Assembly (NCBI GenBank): GCA_963749035.1
Contig: CAVVKW010000005.1
Location: 248,001-312,000 of the forward strand
Direction: 5' to 3'
Source: CAVVKW01 sp963749035
GTDB taxonomy: Bacteria; Verrucomicrobiota; Verrucomicrobiia; Chthoniobacterales; JAATET01
DNA: 64,000 nucleotides
The position numbers were made by a program, and so were the translations under genes. Shown piece by piece: positions 43,728 through 52,593 of this stretch (the first letter of the stretch is position 1; the number at the start of each line of letters is the position of its first letter). The notes under the pieces are model-generated. The model ran no database searches and was not told the DNA's origin. It saw nothing but the letters and a program-made list of their open reading frames with translations.

Positions 43728-46502
43728 ATGGCACCGCACCTTCACCCCGAGCAGAGCGCCCGCGAGTCGATTGACGCCATGCTGGAGGCGGCGGGCTGGA
43801 TCGTGCAGAAGCGGAGCGAGCTCAATCTTCACGCCGCGCTCGGCGTTGCCGTCCGCGAGATGCAGTCCCAAGGCGGACCGGCCGATTACGTTCTCTTCGT
43901 TCGGGGCAAGGCCCTTGGCATCGTCGAGGCGAAGAAGGAGGGTGAGACGCTTTCGCACGTCGCTGAGCAGTCGGCGCGCTACTCCCATGCTCGCAAGTGG
44001 ATTCCGCAGACGTGGGGCGATCCCCTGCCCTTCACCTATGAGTCCACCGGTGTTGAGACGAACTTTCGCGATCAGCGCGATCCGGATTCGCGCTCCCGTC
44101 CCGTTTTTGCCTTCCATCGTCCCGAGCATCTCCTCGATCTGGTCCAGCAATCCGACACTTTTCGTGCCCGGCTCCGCCTGCTTCCCGAGCTGATCACCAC
44201 GCCGCTGCGTGACTGCCAGATCGAAGCCATTCAGAGCCTGGAAGCCTCGCTCGCCGACAACCGCCCGCGCGCGCTTGTTCAGATGGCGACCGGGTCCGGT
44301 AAGACCTTTACCGACGTGACGCAGGCCTACCGCCTCATCAAGTTTGCTAATGCCAAGCGCATCCTCTTCCTCGTGGACCGGGGGAATCTCGGCACGAACA
44401 CCATCGACGAGTTTCAGCAGTTTGTGACGCCGGATGACGGCCGCACGTTCACGGAGCTCTACAACGTCCAGAAGCTCGGTCCCGCCGGTATCGATCCGGT
44501 CTGCAAAGTCACTGTCTCCACCATCCAGCGGCTCTACTCCCAGCTCATGGGGCGTGAGCTGGACGACGAAGCCGAAGAAAAGTCCGGCTACGAATCGGCC
44601 ACCAGTGCCGCCGCGACGGAACCGCTCCCGGTGCGGTATAATCCCGCCATCCCCGTTGAGGAGTTTGACGTCGTCATCGTCGATGAGTGCCACCGCTCGA
44701 TTTACAATCTCTGGAAGCAGGTGCTCGAGTATTTCGACGCCTTCCTCATCGGCCTCACCGCCACGCCGAGCAAAGCCACGCTCGGCTTCTTCAATCGCAA
44801 CCTCGTCACGGAATACCCGCACGTCCGCGCCGTCGCCGATGGCGTGAATGTCGGCTACGACATCTACCGCATCAAAACGCAGATCACCGAGCAGGGTGTC
44901 ACCGTGCAGGCTGGGCATGATTACCAGCGCCGCGACCGCCTCACGCGGGCTAAGCGCTGGGCGTTGCAGGACGCCGACGAGACCCACGCGAAAAACCAGC
45001 TCGACCGCTCCGTCGTCGTGCCCGACCAGATCCGGCGGGTCATCCGCACTTTTAGGGAGAAACTTTTCACCGACCTGTTTCCCGACCGGCTCGTTCGAGC
45101 CGAGGCCCAGGGGCTCGCGCATCCGTGGGTGCCGAAGACGCTCATCTTCGCGAAGGACGATGCTCACGCCGAGGAGATCGTCGGCATCGTCCGCGAGGAA
45201 TTCGGCAAGGGGAACGACTTCTGCAAAAAGATCACCTACAAGGTGGGCGGGAATCCTGAGACGATCATCAAGGCCTTCCGCACCGCGCCCGAGTTTCGAA
45301 TCGCCGTCACCGTGGACATGATCGCCACCGGCACCGACATCAAGCCGCTCGAGTGCCTCCTTTTCCTACGCGACGTCCGCTCCCAGCTCTACTTCGAGCA
45401 GATGAAAGGGCGGGGGACCCGCACGATCGATCCCACCGACCTCGCCGTGGTCACGCCCGACGCCGGCACGAAGACCCGGTTCGTCCTCGTCGATGCCGTC
45501 GGCGTGACCGAGTCCGATAAGACCGATTCCCGTCCGCTCGAGCGCAAGCCGCACGTGGCGCTCGAGCGCCTTCTTCAGGATGTCGCCATGGGACATCGCG
45601 ACACCGACACGCTCACCACGCTGGCGAACCGCCTCGCCCGGCTCGACCGCTCGCTCAGCGACGGCGACCGGAAGGACATCCTCGACGCCAGCGGCGGATT
45701 CTCGGTCAAGCAACTCGCTGCCGACCTGCTCGCGGCGACCGATTCCGATCAGCTCGAGGCGCAGGGCGAGCCCGACTCCGATGGGCGGCTGGCGTTCATC
45801 GAGGAAAAAGTCCGCGCCATCGCCACCCGGCCCGCGCTGCGGCAAGTGCTGGAGAAAAAGCGCCGTGAGCAGGAGATCACCATCGATCACCTCAGTCCGG
45901 ATACGCTGATTTCCGCCGGCTACGACGAAGAAAAGGCGAAATTGCTCATCACCTCTTGGAAGAAATTCCTGGAAGAGAACCAGAACGAGATCACCGCACT
46001 CCAGATTCTCTACAACAAACCCCACGCGAAACGGCACCTCGTCTATGAGGAGCTTCGCGCCCTCGCTGCCGCCGTCGGCCAGCCGCCCTACCACATCGCG
46101 CCGGCGGAGGTTTGGAAGGCCTACGAGCATCTGGAGAAGCTCCCGCACACCGCCGATCCCGTGCGCACGCTCACGAATCTCATCAGCCTCGTCCGCCACA
46201 CCGTCGATCCCGATCACCAGCCGCTGGAGGAATTCCTGCTCGTCGTCGAGGAGCGCTACCAGCAATGGCTCGCCCAACACGGCGACCGCTTCACCGACGC
46301 CCAACGCCACTGGCTCGACGTCATCAAAAACTACGTCGCCCTCAACGGCGCCTTCGCCACCGACGACCCCACCGCCTACCTCGACGCCTGGCAGAGCGTC
46401 GACTCCGACGAAGGCGTCCCGCTCGCCGTCGCCAACCGCGTCTTCGGCAAGGATGCCCTGAAACCGGTCATTGAAGAACTCAACGAAGTGTTGGTTGCGT
46501 AG
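43728..46502 (+). CDS. hsdR: type I restriction enzyme, R subunit
   Basis: 924 residues from ATG 43728 (a GTG at 43707 is the alternative). The N-terminal nuclease domain has GGPADYVLFVRGKALGIVEA followed by KK, the D..ExK core of a PD-(D/E)XK fold (about 47-68). The SF2 translocase motor follows: Walker A VQMATGSGKTFTD (about 184-196), DECH in VVIVDECHRSIYN (about 313-325), LTATPSKATLG and the motif VI region EQMKGRGTRTIDP. The C-terminal about 300 residues are the helical HsdR/HsdM docking part. The last 26 codons are repeated at 47751-47829 behind fic. Confidence 0.95.
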   Translation: MAPHLHPEQSARESIDAMLEAAGWIVQKRSELNLHAALGVAVREMQSQGGPADYVLFVRGKALGIVEAKKEGETLSHVAEQSARYSHARKWIPQTWGDPLPFTYESTGVETNFRDQRDPDSRSRPVFAFHRPEHLLDLVQQSDTFRARLRLLPELITTPLRDCQIEAIQSLEASLADNRPRALVQMATGSGKTFTDVTQAYRLIKFANAKRILFLVDRGNLGTNTIDEFQQFVTPDDGRTFTELYNVQKLGPAGIDPVCKVTVSTIQRLYSQLMGRELDDEAEEKSGYESATSAAATEPLPVRYNPAIPVEEFDVVIVDECHRSIYNLWKQVLEYFDAFLIGLTATPSKATLGFFNRNLVTEYPHVRAVADGVNVGYDIYRIKTQITEQGVTVQAGHDYQRRDRLTRAKRWALQDADETHAKNQLDRSVVVPDQIRRVIRTFREKLFTDLFPDRLVRAEAQGLAHPWVPKTLIFAKDDAHAEEIVGIVREEFGKGNDFCKKITYKVGGNPETIIKAFRTAPEFRIAVTVDMIATGTDIKPLECLLFLRDVRSQLYFEQMKGRGTRTIDPTDLAVVTPDAGTKTRFVLVDAVGVTESDKTDSRPLERKPHVALERLLQDVAMGHRDTDTLTTLANRLARLDRSLSDGDRKDILDASGGFSVKQLAADLLAATDSDQLEAQGEPDSDGRLAFIEEKVRAIATRPALRQVLEKKRREQEITIDHLSPDTLISAGYDEEKAKLLITSWKKFLEENQNEITALQILYNKPHAKRHLVYEELRALAAAVGQPPYHIAPAEVWKAYEHLEKLPHTADPVRTLTNLISLVRHTVDPDHQPLEEFLLVVEERYQQWLAQHGDRFTDAQRHWLDVIKNYVALNGAFATDDPTAYLDAWQSVDSDEGVPLAVANRVFGKDALKPVIEELNEVLVA
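46424..46502 (+). repeat. direct repeat A, copy 1 (hsdR 3' end)
   Basis: 79 bp encoding AVANRVFGKDALKPVIEELN and the rest of the hsdR C-terminus. About 69 of 79 bases match copy 2 at 47751-47829; inside the coding part nearly all differences are synonymous (one Val/Ile change). Confidence 0.92.
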
Positions 46503-46527
46503 TGAGAGATTTAATTAACCTCATCGA

Positions 46528-46576
46528 CTATTTAAAACGAATGGCTATTTCTTAAATAGCGCTCCACCCTATTTAA
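46528..46576 (+). promoter_or_regulatory. candidate operator/promoter of fic
   Basis: In the AT-rich 98-bp hsdR-fic gap, CTATTTAA occurs at 46528-46535 and 46569-46576 and inverted (TTAAATAG) at 46552-46559. GCTATTT-CTT-AAATAGC (46544-46560) is a perfect palindromic stem without a T-run. The Fic protein has a C-terminal winged helix and could bind here to control itself. Confidence 0.45.
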
Positions 46577-46600
46577 AATCCCGTTTTCTCCTCTGTATTC

Positions 46601-47731
46601 GTGAAAAATTATCAGGCTGGCACTTGGCAGAAGCAGTTGGGTTACCAGAGCTTCCAGCCATCGCTCATCAATCGCCCCTGGACGATCGACGATTCGCGGG
46701 TGCTCGAGTCCTTGAGCAAGGCCGACCGCCAGTTGGGACGGCTCGACATGTTTTCCGAATACGTGCCCAATCTGGATTTGTTCGTGCGCATGCACGTGAC
46801 CAAGGAGGCGACGGAATCCAGCCGCATCGAGGATACCCGCACCGAGATGGAGGAAGCGGTTCTCCCCGAAGAGGAGATTCAGGAGGAGCGGCGCGACGAT
46901 TGGCGGGAGGTGAACAACTACATCCGCGGGATGCGCACCGCCGTGGAGCAATTGGATGCCCTCCCGTTCTCCAACCGTCTTCTGCGTGAAGCCCACGCCA
47001 CGCTCATGGACGGAGTCCGTGGTGAACACAAAACCCCCGGCGAGTTCCGCCGTAGCCAAAATTGGATTGGCGGCTCCAACCCCGGCAACGCCCGCTTCGT
47101 GCCTCCCGTGGCCGAGGATGTCCCTGAGCTGATGAGCGATCTCGAGCAATTCGCCCACAATCCCGAGCTTCACCTTCCGCCTCTCGTCCGGGTCGCCCTC
47201 ATGCACTACCAATTCGAGACCATTCACCCCTTTCTCGATGGCAACGGGCGGATCGGACGCCTCATGGTCCCGCTCTACCTCGTCACCCAGGGCATCCTCA
47301 AGGCTCCCGTGCTCTACCTTTCCGACTACCTCGAGCGCAACCGCGACGAATACTACGACCGCCTGACCCGCGTGCGGGAGCACAACGCCATCGACGAGTG
47401 GCTCACCTTCTTCCTCGACGGTCTCTCCGAAACCGCCGCCCACGGCGTGGGCACATTCAACGAAATTCTCCGCTTCAAGGCCCACTGGGAGAAAGAAATC
47501 GCCACCTGGAAGCCCCAAGGCCGCTCCGGCCTCGCCCTCCTCGAACACCTCTTCGGACAAGTCTGGGTCAACGCCAAGATGGTCGCCGAGGCTGCTGGCG
47601 TCTCCCAACCCACCGCCTACAAGCTCATCGACCGCTTCGTTCAAAACGGCCTCCTCACCGAGATCACCGGCGCCAAGCGCGATCGCCTTTTCCGCTTCGA
47701 CGCCTACCTCAAACTCTACCGCCGGCGATGA
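46601..47731 (+). CDS. Fic-family protein with N-terminal inhibitory motif and C-terminal winged helix
   Basis: 376 residues from GTG 46601. Order: Fic_N region (SFQPSLINRPWTIDDSRV), inhibitory helix ATESSRIEDTRTEMEEAV (about 68-85; S-xxx-E with Asp in place of the usual Gly/Asn), Fic core with IHPFLDGNGRIGRLMVPLYL (about 206-225; complete HxFxDGNGRxxR), then a winged helix (VNAKMVAEAAGVSQPTAYKL). It transfers AMP or another nucleotide part to a protein target. It sits between hsdR and hsdS; its TGA overlaps the ATG of the short hsdR-tail frame. Confidence 0.92.
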   Translation: MKNYQAGTWQKQLGYQSFQPSLINRPWTIDDSRVLESLSKADRQLGRLDMFSEYVPNLDLFVRMHVTKEATESSRIEDTRTEMEEAVLPEEEIQEERRDDWREVNNYIRGMRTAVEQLDALPFSNRLLREAHATLMDGVRGEHKTPGEFRRSQNWIGGSNPGNARFVPPVAEDVPELMSDLEQFAHNPELHLPPLVRVALMHYQFETIHPFLDGNGRIGRLMVPLYLVTQGILKAPVLYLSDYLERNRDEYYDRLTRVREHNAIDEWLTFFLDGLSETAAHGVGTFNEILRFKAHWEKEIATWKPQGRSGLALLEHLFGQVWVNAKMVAEAAGVSQPTAYKLIDRFVQNGLLTEITGAKRDRLFRFDAYLKLYRRR

Positions 47732-47829
47732 GCGATCCCGTTCGCAAACGCGCCGTCGCCAACCGTGTCTTTGGCAAGGATGCCCTGAAGCCGATCATTG
47801 AAGAACTGAACGAGGTGTTGGTGGCATGA
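47728..47829 (+). pseudogene. hsdR C-terminal relic, 33-codon reading frame
   Basis: MSDPVRKRAVANRVFGKDAL.. reads from an ATG overlapping the fic stop (ATGA) to a TGA overlapping the hsdS ATG (ATGA). From codon 9 on it equals the hsdR C-terminus apart from one Val/Ile change. It is the 3' end of a second hsdR copy that once stood directly before hsdS. It may still work as a translational bridge from fic to hsdS. Confidence 0.85.
47751..47829 (+). repeat. direct repeat A, copy 2
   Basis: Second copy of the 79-bp hsdR 3' end (copy 1 at 46424-46502), the two copies enclosing fic. Confidence 0.92.
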
Positions 47830-49238
47830 GTGAACTTCCTAAAGATTGGCGCAAAGCGTTCATCGAAAATCTCCTTGAAGATCTCGATGTTGGAAAACGG
47901 CTACACCAAGGATGGAGTCCGAGGTGCCACAAAGAGCCATCCGAAGACGATGATGTCTGGGGAGTCCTAAAGACTACCGCGATTCAGAAGGGCCAGTTCC
48001 TCCCTGAGCATAACAAGCGGCTTCCTGACGAGCTTGAGCCGCGTCCCAATATCGAAGTCAAAAATGGAGATCTATTGCTTACCTGCGCTGGCCCGCGGAT
48101 CCGCTGCGGAATTCCATGCATGATCCGCACAACACGTCCGAAGCTGATGATGTCGGGCAAGATGTATCGCTTTCGCGCTGATCGAACTCAAATCGAACCA
48201 GAGTATCTTGAGGCGTTCTTACTCTCGAAGGACGCTCAGGACACGATCAACCGGATGAAGACCGGAATTAGCGAAAGCGGTCTAAATCTAACTCATGGTC
48301 GATTCAAGACTCTCGAAGTTCCAATCGCACCCCTCCCAGAACAACGCCGCATCGTGGCGCGGATTGAGGAACTCTTTTCGCGGCTCGACGCCGGTGTCGC
48401 CGCCTTGCGCCACGCCAAAGCCCAACTCCAACGCTACCGCCAATCCGTCCTCGCCGCCGCCGTCACCGGCCAACTCACCCAAGCCTGGCGCGAACAACAC
48501 CCCGACACCGAACCCGCCGAAGAACTGCTGAAGCGGATTCTGAAGAAGCGAAAAGAACAATGGAATGGACGTGGAAAATACACGGAGCCCGATTCACCAG
48601 ACGTTTCGAAAATGCCTAAAATTCCTGCTGCTTGGAAGTGGGCTCGATTGGATGCGATCTGCGCGATCGGTTCTGGAATGTCCGTGAGCAAGACCAGGAC
48701 GCACAAGAACCCGCTCGAAGTTTCTTATCTTCGGGTCGCTAATGTGCAACGTGGCCACCTTGTTCTTGATGAGGTGAAGTTCATGGAAATAGAGGCTGAT
48801 CGACTTCCAGTTCTCTCATTGAAGAAGGGCGACGTCCTTTTCAACGAAGGAGGAGACCGCGACAAGCTTGGCCGTGGCTGGATCTGGGAAGGTCAAATCG
48901 ATCCATGTATCACCCAGAATCACGTATTTAGAGCTTCTGCATACGACTTGGAAACGATTCTTCCAAAGTTCCTTTCACACTGGGGCAATGTATTCGGTCA
49001 ACAGTTCTTTATCGATGAGGGAACTCAGACGACAAATCTTGCTTCGATTAACAAGGGGGTGCTGAGCAGTTTTCCCGTTCCCATCCCAACAGTCGCCGAA
49101 CAACACCAAATCGTCGCCGAAGTCGAAGCCCGCACCACCGCCATCGACCACCTCGAAGCCGAACTCGACCGCCAAATCACCCGCTCCAACCGCCTCCGCC
49201 AATCCACCCTCTCATCAGCCTTTGCTGGAAATCTCTAA
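47826..49238 (+). CDS. hsdS: type I restriction-modification specificity subunit
   Basis: 470 residues with two target-recognition domains, each followed by a conserved helical spacer: VPIAPLPEQRRIVARIEELF.. (about 163 on) and PVPIPTVAEQHQIVAEVEAR (about 417 on). TRD1 opens with LPKDWRKAFIENLLEDLDVG and TRD2 with IPAAWKWARLDAICAIGSGM. The TRD-coding DNA is visibly AT-richer than the spacer-coding DNA, the usual mark of TRD shuffling. It directs the HsdM/HsdR complex to a bipartite site. Start overlaps the hsdR relic by 4 bp. Confidence 0.95.
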   Translation: MSELPKDWRKAFIENLLEDLDVGKRLHQGWSPRCHKEPSEDDDVWGVLKTTAIQKGQFLPEHNKRLPDELEPRPNIEVKNGDLLLTCAGPRIRCGIPCMIRTTRPKLMMSGKMYRFRADRTQIEPEYLEAFLLSKDAQDTINRMKTGISESGLNLTHGRFKTLEVPIAPLPEQRRIVARIEELFSRLDAGVAALRHAKAQLQRYRQSVLAAAVTGQLTQAWREQHPDTEPAEELLKRILKKRKEQWNGRGKYTEPDSPDVSKMPKIPAAWKWARLDAICAIGSGMSVSKTRTHKNPLEVSYLRVANVQRGHLVLDEVKFMEIEADRLPVLSLKKGDVLFNEGGDRDKLGRGWIWEGQIDPCITQNHVFRASAYDLETILPKFLSHWGNVFGQQFFIDEGTQTTNLASINKGVLSSFPVPIPTVAEQHQIVAEVEARTTAIDHLEAELDRQITRSNRLRQSTLSSAFAGNL

Positions 49239-49247
49239 CGTCCATTT

Positions 49248-51242
49248 ATGAGCACTGAAATTGAAGTAGAAGCGCAACCGGATCACCTTGATTCCCTCGC
49301 AAATGCAAAGCCTGTCAATGCGCTTGCGGAGCTGCTCTGGAACTCCTTCGACGCTGATGCAAGTGTTGTTGAAGTCGAAGTCGAAGAGAATGGACTCGGC
49401 AATGTCGAAGAGATTGTAGTTAAGGACAACGGCCTCGGCATTCCATTTGATGACGCTAACGAGTGCTTCCGCAAACTAGGAGGCTCATGGAAGAAGGGAG
49501 CGACGCGCACTCACGGTGAGAAGCGAATGCTACATGGCAAAGAAGGCAAAGGAAGGTTCAAAGCATTTGCTCTGGGGAAAAGAGTTACATGGGAAACTGT
49601 GTTTGGAACGAATGGCGAGAAAAGTACTTATTCGATCTCAGGGAACCGAGCTAATCTGAAACGATTCTCGATCACAGATCCTGCTCTGAGCCCAGGATCA
49701 CCATCTGGGACTATTGTTCGAATTCGCGATACGGCTGACAATCTCGGAGATCTAAGCTTGGAAGGGAAGGCTTCTGATAAGCTGACTGAGTTCTTTGCGC
49801 TATATTTAAGAGACTACCCCTCCGCGTCTTTGTTTTTTAGAGGCGAAAGAATTCGTCCCGAGGCCGCACAGAAAGATTTTCGCGAATACGACCTCAAAGG
49901 GATCGATCTCGGCGGCGGTCGAAAGACCACTGCCGTGGTTCAGATCGTCGAATGGGAAACTCGAAAGGGGAGAAAGATTTGCCTCTGCAACGAAGGAGGA
50001 TTTACCTATCGCGAAATCGATGCGGGAATCCGTCCGGGATCAGAATTTCAATTTACTGCTTACATTCGATCTCCTCTCATCGAGGAACTGAATGCCGAGA
50101 ATCGGTTGGAACTTGAAGATCTTGATCCGGCTCTTGGCACGCTGATCGAGATAAGCCGAAATCGAATGCGGGCCCACTTTCGCAGCAAGAGAGCCCATGC
50201 CGCGGCGGATCTCGTCAAGGATTGGAAAGAGGAAGGTATCTATCCCTACCATGGTGAAGCTGCCGATCCGATTGAAGCAGCGCGTCGTCAAGTTTTCGAG
50301 ATTTGTGCTTTCAATGTCCACGAATACTTGGACGACTTTCAGAAGGCCGACACCAAGTCGCGGAAATTCACGTTTCGGATGCTCCGTGAGGCGCTTGAGG
50401 ATAATCCTGCAGCCCTTCAGAAGATTTTCCAAGATGTCCTAGACCTTCCCAAAGAGAAACAGGAAGAGTTAGCTGAATTGCTCGATCGAACGACCCTGTC
50501 CGCAATCATCGAAGCAAATAAGCTGATAACAGACCGTTTGGCATTCTTGAAGGGATTAGAGGAGCTTCTGTTTAATGAGGATTCGAAGAAGGAGTTAGAG
50601 GAACGTAGTCAGCTTCACAAAATACTGGAAGAGGAGACGTGGATTTTCGGCGAAGAGTTTCATCTCACGTCTAGCGATCAGACGCTAACCACTGTTCTGG
50701 GCAAGCAACTGAAGAAGCTTCGGCCGGGTGAAAACCTCCAGAAGGTGATTCGTGATGACGGAAGACAAGCGGTGATTGATTTGATGCTTGCCCGAGAGAT
50801 CCCTCAAAATCGAAAGAACCGCCGTGAATTCCTTGTGGTGGAACTCAAACGGCCCAGCCAAAAAGTTGATCTCGACGTAAAGGCGCAGATCGAAAGCTAT
50901 GCATATGCTGTTGTCGAAGACGAGCGATTCGACATCGACAACACCTATTGGACTTTCATCGCAGTTTCGAGCGAAATGTCTGGACCAGCGGTGAAATCAG
51001 TCAATCAACCGGCGCTTCCGCGTGGTTTTTTTAACGTTTCAGACAACTACCGAATCGGCCTGATTACTTGGGCTGAGATCCTCCAGAACTGCCGGACGAG
51101 ATTGGAACTCTTTCAGGAAAAGCTAGGTTACACCGCTACAATTGACGATGGCTTGGCCGTTCTTCGTGAGCGTTACGCAAAGTATCTGCCTGAGGCGCTC
51201 AATGGCTCCACTGACGAAGGTGATGAATTAGAACCGGAGTGA
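49248..51242 (+). CDS. GHKL ATPase fused to PD-(D/E)XK-like nuclease, MORC/MutL-like
   Basis: 664 residues. The GHKL/Bergerat fold is clear: N-box ALAELLWNSFDADASVVEVE (about 25-44), G1 VVKDNGLGIPFDDA (about 58-71), and GKEGKGRFKAFALGKRV as ATP-lid/G2 (about 98-114). A second S5-like/coiled region follows, with a glutamate/lysine-rich helical part around 390-470. The C-terminus has AVIDLMLAREIP (Asp near 508) and EFLVVELKRPSQKVDLDVKA (ExK near 530), the D..ExK core of a PD-(D/E)XK nuclease. It starts 9 bp after hsdS, so it is an added subunit of this operon. Prokaryotic MORC-like ATPases are known from restriction neighbourhoods; the exact role here is inferred. AT-rich. Confidence 0.75.
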   Translation: MSTEIEVEAQPDHLDSLANAKPVNALAELLWNSFDADASVVEVEVEENGLGNVEEIVVKDNGLGIPFDDANECFRKLGGSWKKGATRTHGEKRMLHGKEGKGRFKAFALGKRVTWETVFGTNGEKSTYSISGNRANLKRFSITDPALSPGSPSGTIVRIRDTADNLGDLSLEGKASDKLTEFFALYLRDYPSASLFFRGERIRPEAAQKDFREYDLKGIDLGGGRKTTAVVQIVEWETRKGRKICLCNEGGFTYREIDAGIRPGSEFQFTAYIRSPLIEELNAENRLELEDLDPALGTLIEISRNRMRAHFRSKRAHAAADLVKDWKEEGIYPYHGEAADPIEAARRQVFEICAFNVHEYLDDFQKADTKSRKFTFRMLREALEDNPAALQKIFQDVLDLPKEKQEELAELLDRTTLSAIIEANKLITDRLAFLKGLEELLFNEDSKKELEERSQLHKILEEETWIFGEEFHLTSSDQTLTTVLGKQLKKLRPGENLQKVIRDDGRQAVIDLMLAREIPQNRKNRREFLVVELKRPSQKVDLDVKAQIESYAYAVVEDERFDIDNTYWTFIAVSSEMSGPAVKSVNQPALPRGFFNVSDNYRIGLITWAEILQNCRTRLELFQEKLGYTATIDDGLAVLRERYAKYLPEALNGSTDEGDELEPE

Positions 51243-51266
51243 GAATTTCAAAATAGAATTTAAAAA

Positions 51267-51383
51267 ATGCTAAACGACAACTCAGCCTCCATCGTCTCCA
51301 AAGTCTGGAACTACGCCCACGTCCTCAAGAACGCGGGGGTCGGTTACGGCGAAACCATCGAGTGCGAGCCGCACCGGCGTTGA
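51267..51383 (+). pseudogene. hsdM 5'-end relic
   Basis: ATG 51267, 24 bp after the ATPase stop. SIVSKVWNYAHVLKNAGVGY matches the N-terminus of the intact HsdM (TVSKVWNYAHVLKNAGVGY) but then leaves the family after VGYG and stops at 51383. The codons differ from the intact copy mostly at third positions and one codon is extra, so it comes from a different, related hsdM and is not a fresh duplication. Confidence 0.85.
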
Positions 51384-51494
51384 TCACCTACCTGCTGTTG
51401 GCTCCGACCTTCGGTCTCCGGGCTGTCGCCCATCCCTGCGGGTTGCCTGTCTCGTCCCGCTGCTGCGGGACTCGGCTCCTCAAGCTAGCCGAGA
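51384..51494. other. junction DNA after the hsdM relic
   Basis: Non-coding, rich in short GC hairpins (for example CCCGCTGCTGCGGGA near 51457). With the relic and the repeat it fills the 319-bp gap before rhuM. Confidence 0.4.
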
Positions 51495-51558
51495 GTAGAA
51501 GCGGCATCTTGCCGCTTTCTTCAGTTTAACCCACAAAGCGGCGGGACGCCGTTTCTAC
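51495..51558. repeat. REP-like inverted repeat at the rhuM junction
   Basis: The arms GTAGAAGCGGC and GCCGTTTCTAC are imperfect inverted copies. Inside, AAGCGGCA-TCT-TGCCGCTT forms a hairpin followed by TCTTCAGTTT. It ends 3 bp before the rhuM ATG. Confidence 0.7.
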
Positions 51559-51561
51559 CTT

Positions 51562-52593
51562 ATGGCCGATAAAAGACACATTCGAAACTCCACCGCAGAG
51601 TTCCTTATTTTCTCCGCCCAATCTGGCGGCGACGGGCTGGAAGTGCGCTACGAGGACGAAACCATCTGGCTCTCCCAGAAGCTGATGGCACGGCTGTTTG
51701 AGGTCACGGTTCCAACCATCAACGAACACCTGAAGAACATCTTTGAGCAAGGTGAGATCAGCCCGGACGCAACTCTTCGGAAATTCCGAACAGTTCAAAC
51801 CGAAGGTTCCCGCGAGGTAGCGCGTGAGGTCGATCATTACAATCTGGATGCGATTATTTCCGTTGGTTACCGGGTCAACTCCGTCCGTGCCACCCAGTTC
51901 CGCCAGTGGGCAACGGGCATCCTCCGGGATTTTGCCATCAAGGGTTACGTTCTCGACCGGAAGCGCATGGAGAACGGAGCGTTTCTCAACGAGGACTACT
52001 TCGAACGGCTGCTGGAGGAAATCCGCGAAATCCGACTTAGCGAGCGGCGATTTTACCAGAAGATCACGGACATCTACGCGACGGCGCTGGACTACAACAA
52101 GGAGGCACCCACCACACGAGAGTTCTTCGCCAAGGTGCAGAACAAGCTGCACTTTGCCATCCACGGGCGGACGGCTGCCGAACTCATCCAGGAGCGGGCC
52201 GATGCCGAAAAGCCCCACATGGGTTTGTCGACGTGGGAAAACGCGCCGGAGGGCAAAATTCTCAAAACCGATGTCGCAGTTGCAAAAAACTACCTCAATC
52301 AGGAAGAGCTGGAATCACTCGGCCGCATCGTCAACGCCTACCTTGAGCTCGCCGAAGACCGCGCCAAACGCCGTATCCCGATGACGATGGAGGATTGGGC
52401 CAAACGGCTTGATGTCTTCCTCGAGTTCGATGACCGAGCCGTGCTGAAAGACGCTGGAAAAGTCACCGCCAAACTCGCGAAAGAATATGCGGAAAGTGAG
52501 TTTGAGAAATTCCGTCCACGGCAGGACCTCGAATACCGGTCCGATTTCGACAAGGAAGTCGAGAAGCTTGAAAACAAGGAGAATGACTCATGA
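51562..52593 (+). CDS. rhuM: RhuM-family protein
   Basis: 343 residues. DGLEVRYEDETIWLSQKLMA, LFEVTVPTINEHLKNIFEQG, HYNLDAIISVGYRVNSVRAT and FRQWATGILRDFAIKGYVLD are the family's conserved blocks. RhuM proteins were named from a Salmonella pathogenicity island, but they are often found within type I restriction operons; the biochemical activity is unknown. The N-terminal part resembles a KilA-N/winged DNA-binding fold. The stop overlaps the hsdM ATG by 4 bp, so it is coupled to the methyltransferase. Confidence 0.92.
   Translation: MADKRHIRNSTAEFLIFSAQSGGDGLEVRYEDETIWLSQKLMARLFEVTVPTINEHLKNIFEQGEISPDATLRKFRTVQTEGSREVAREVDHYNLDAIISVGYRVNSVRATQFRQWATGILRDFAIKGYVLDRKRMENGAFLNEDYFERLLEEIREIRLSERRFYQKITDIYATALDYNKEAPTTREFFAKVQNKLHFAIHGRTAAELIQERADAEKPHMGLSTWENAPEGKILKTDVAVAKNYLNQEELESLGRIVNAYLELAEDRAKRRIPMTMEDWAKRLDVFLEFDDRAVLKDAGKVTAKLAKEYAESEFEKFRPRQDLEYRSDFDKEVEKLENKENDS

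Noticed and set aside
43695..45167. 490-codon open frame antisense to hsdR
   Set aside because: Covered by the conserved nuclease and helicase motifs of hsdR on the other strand.
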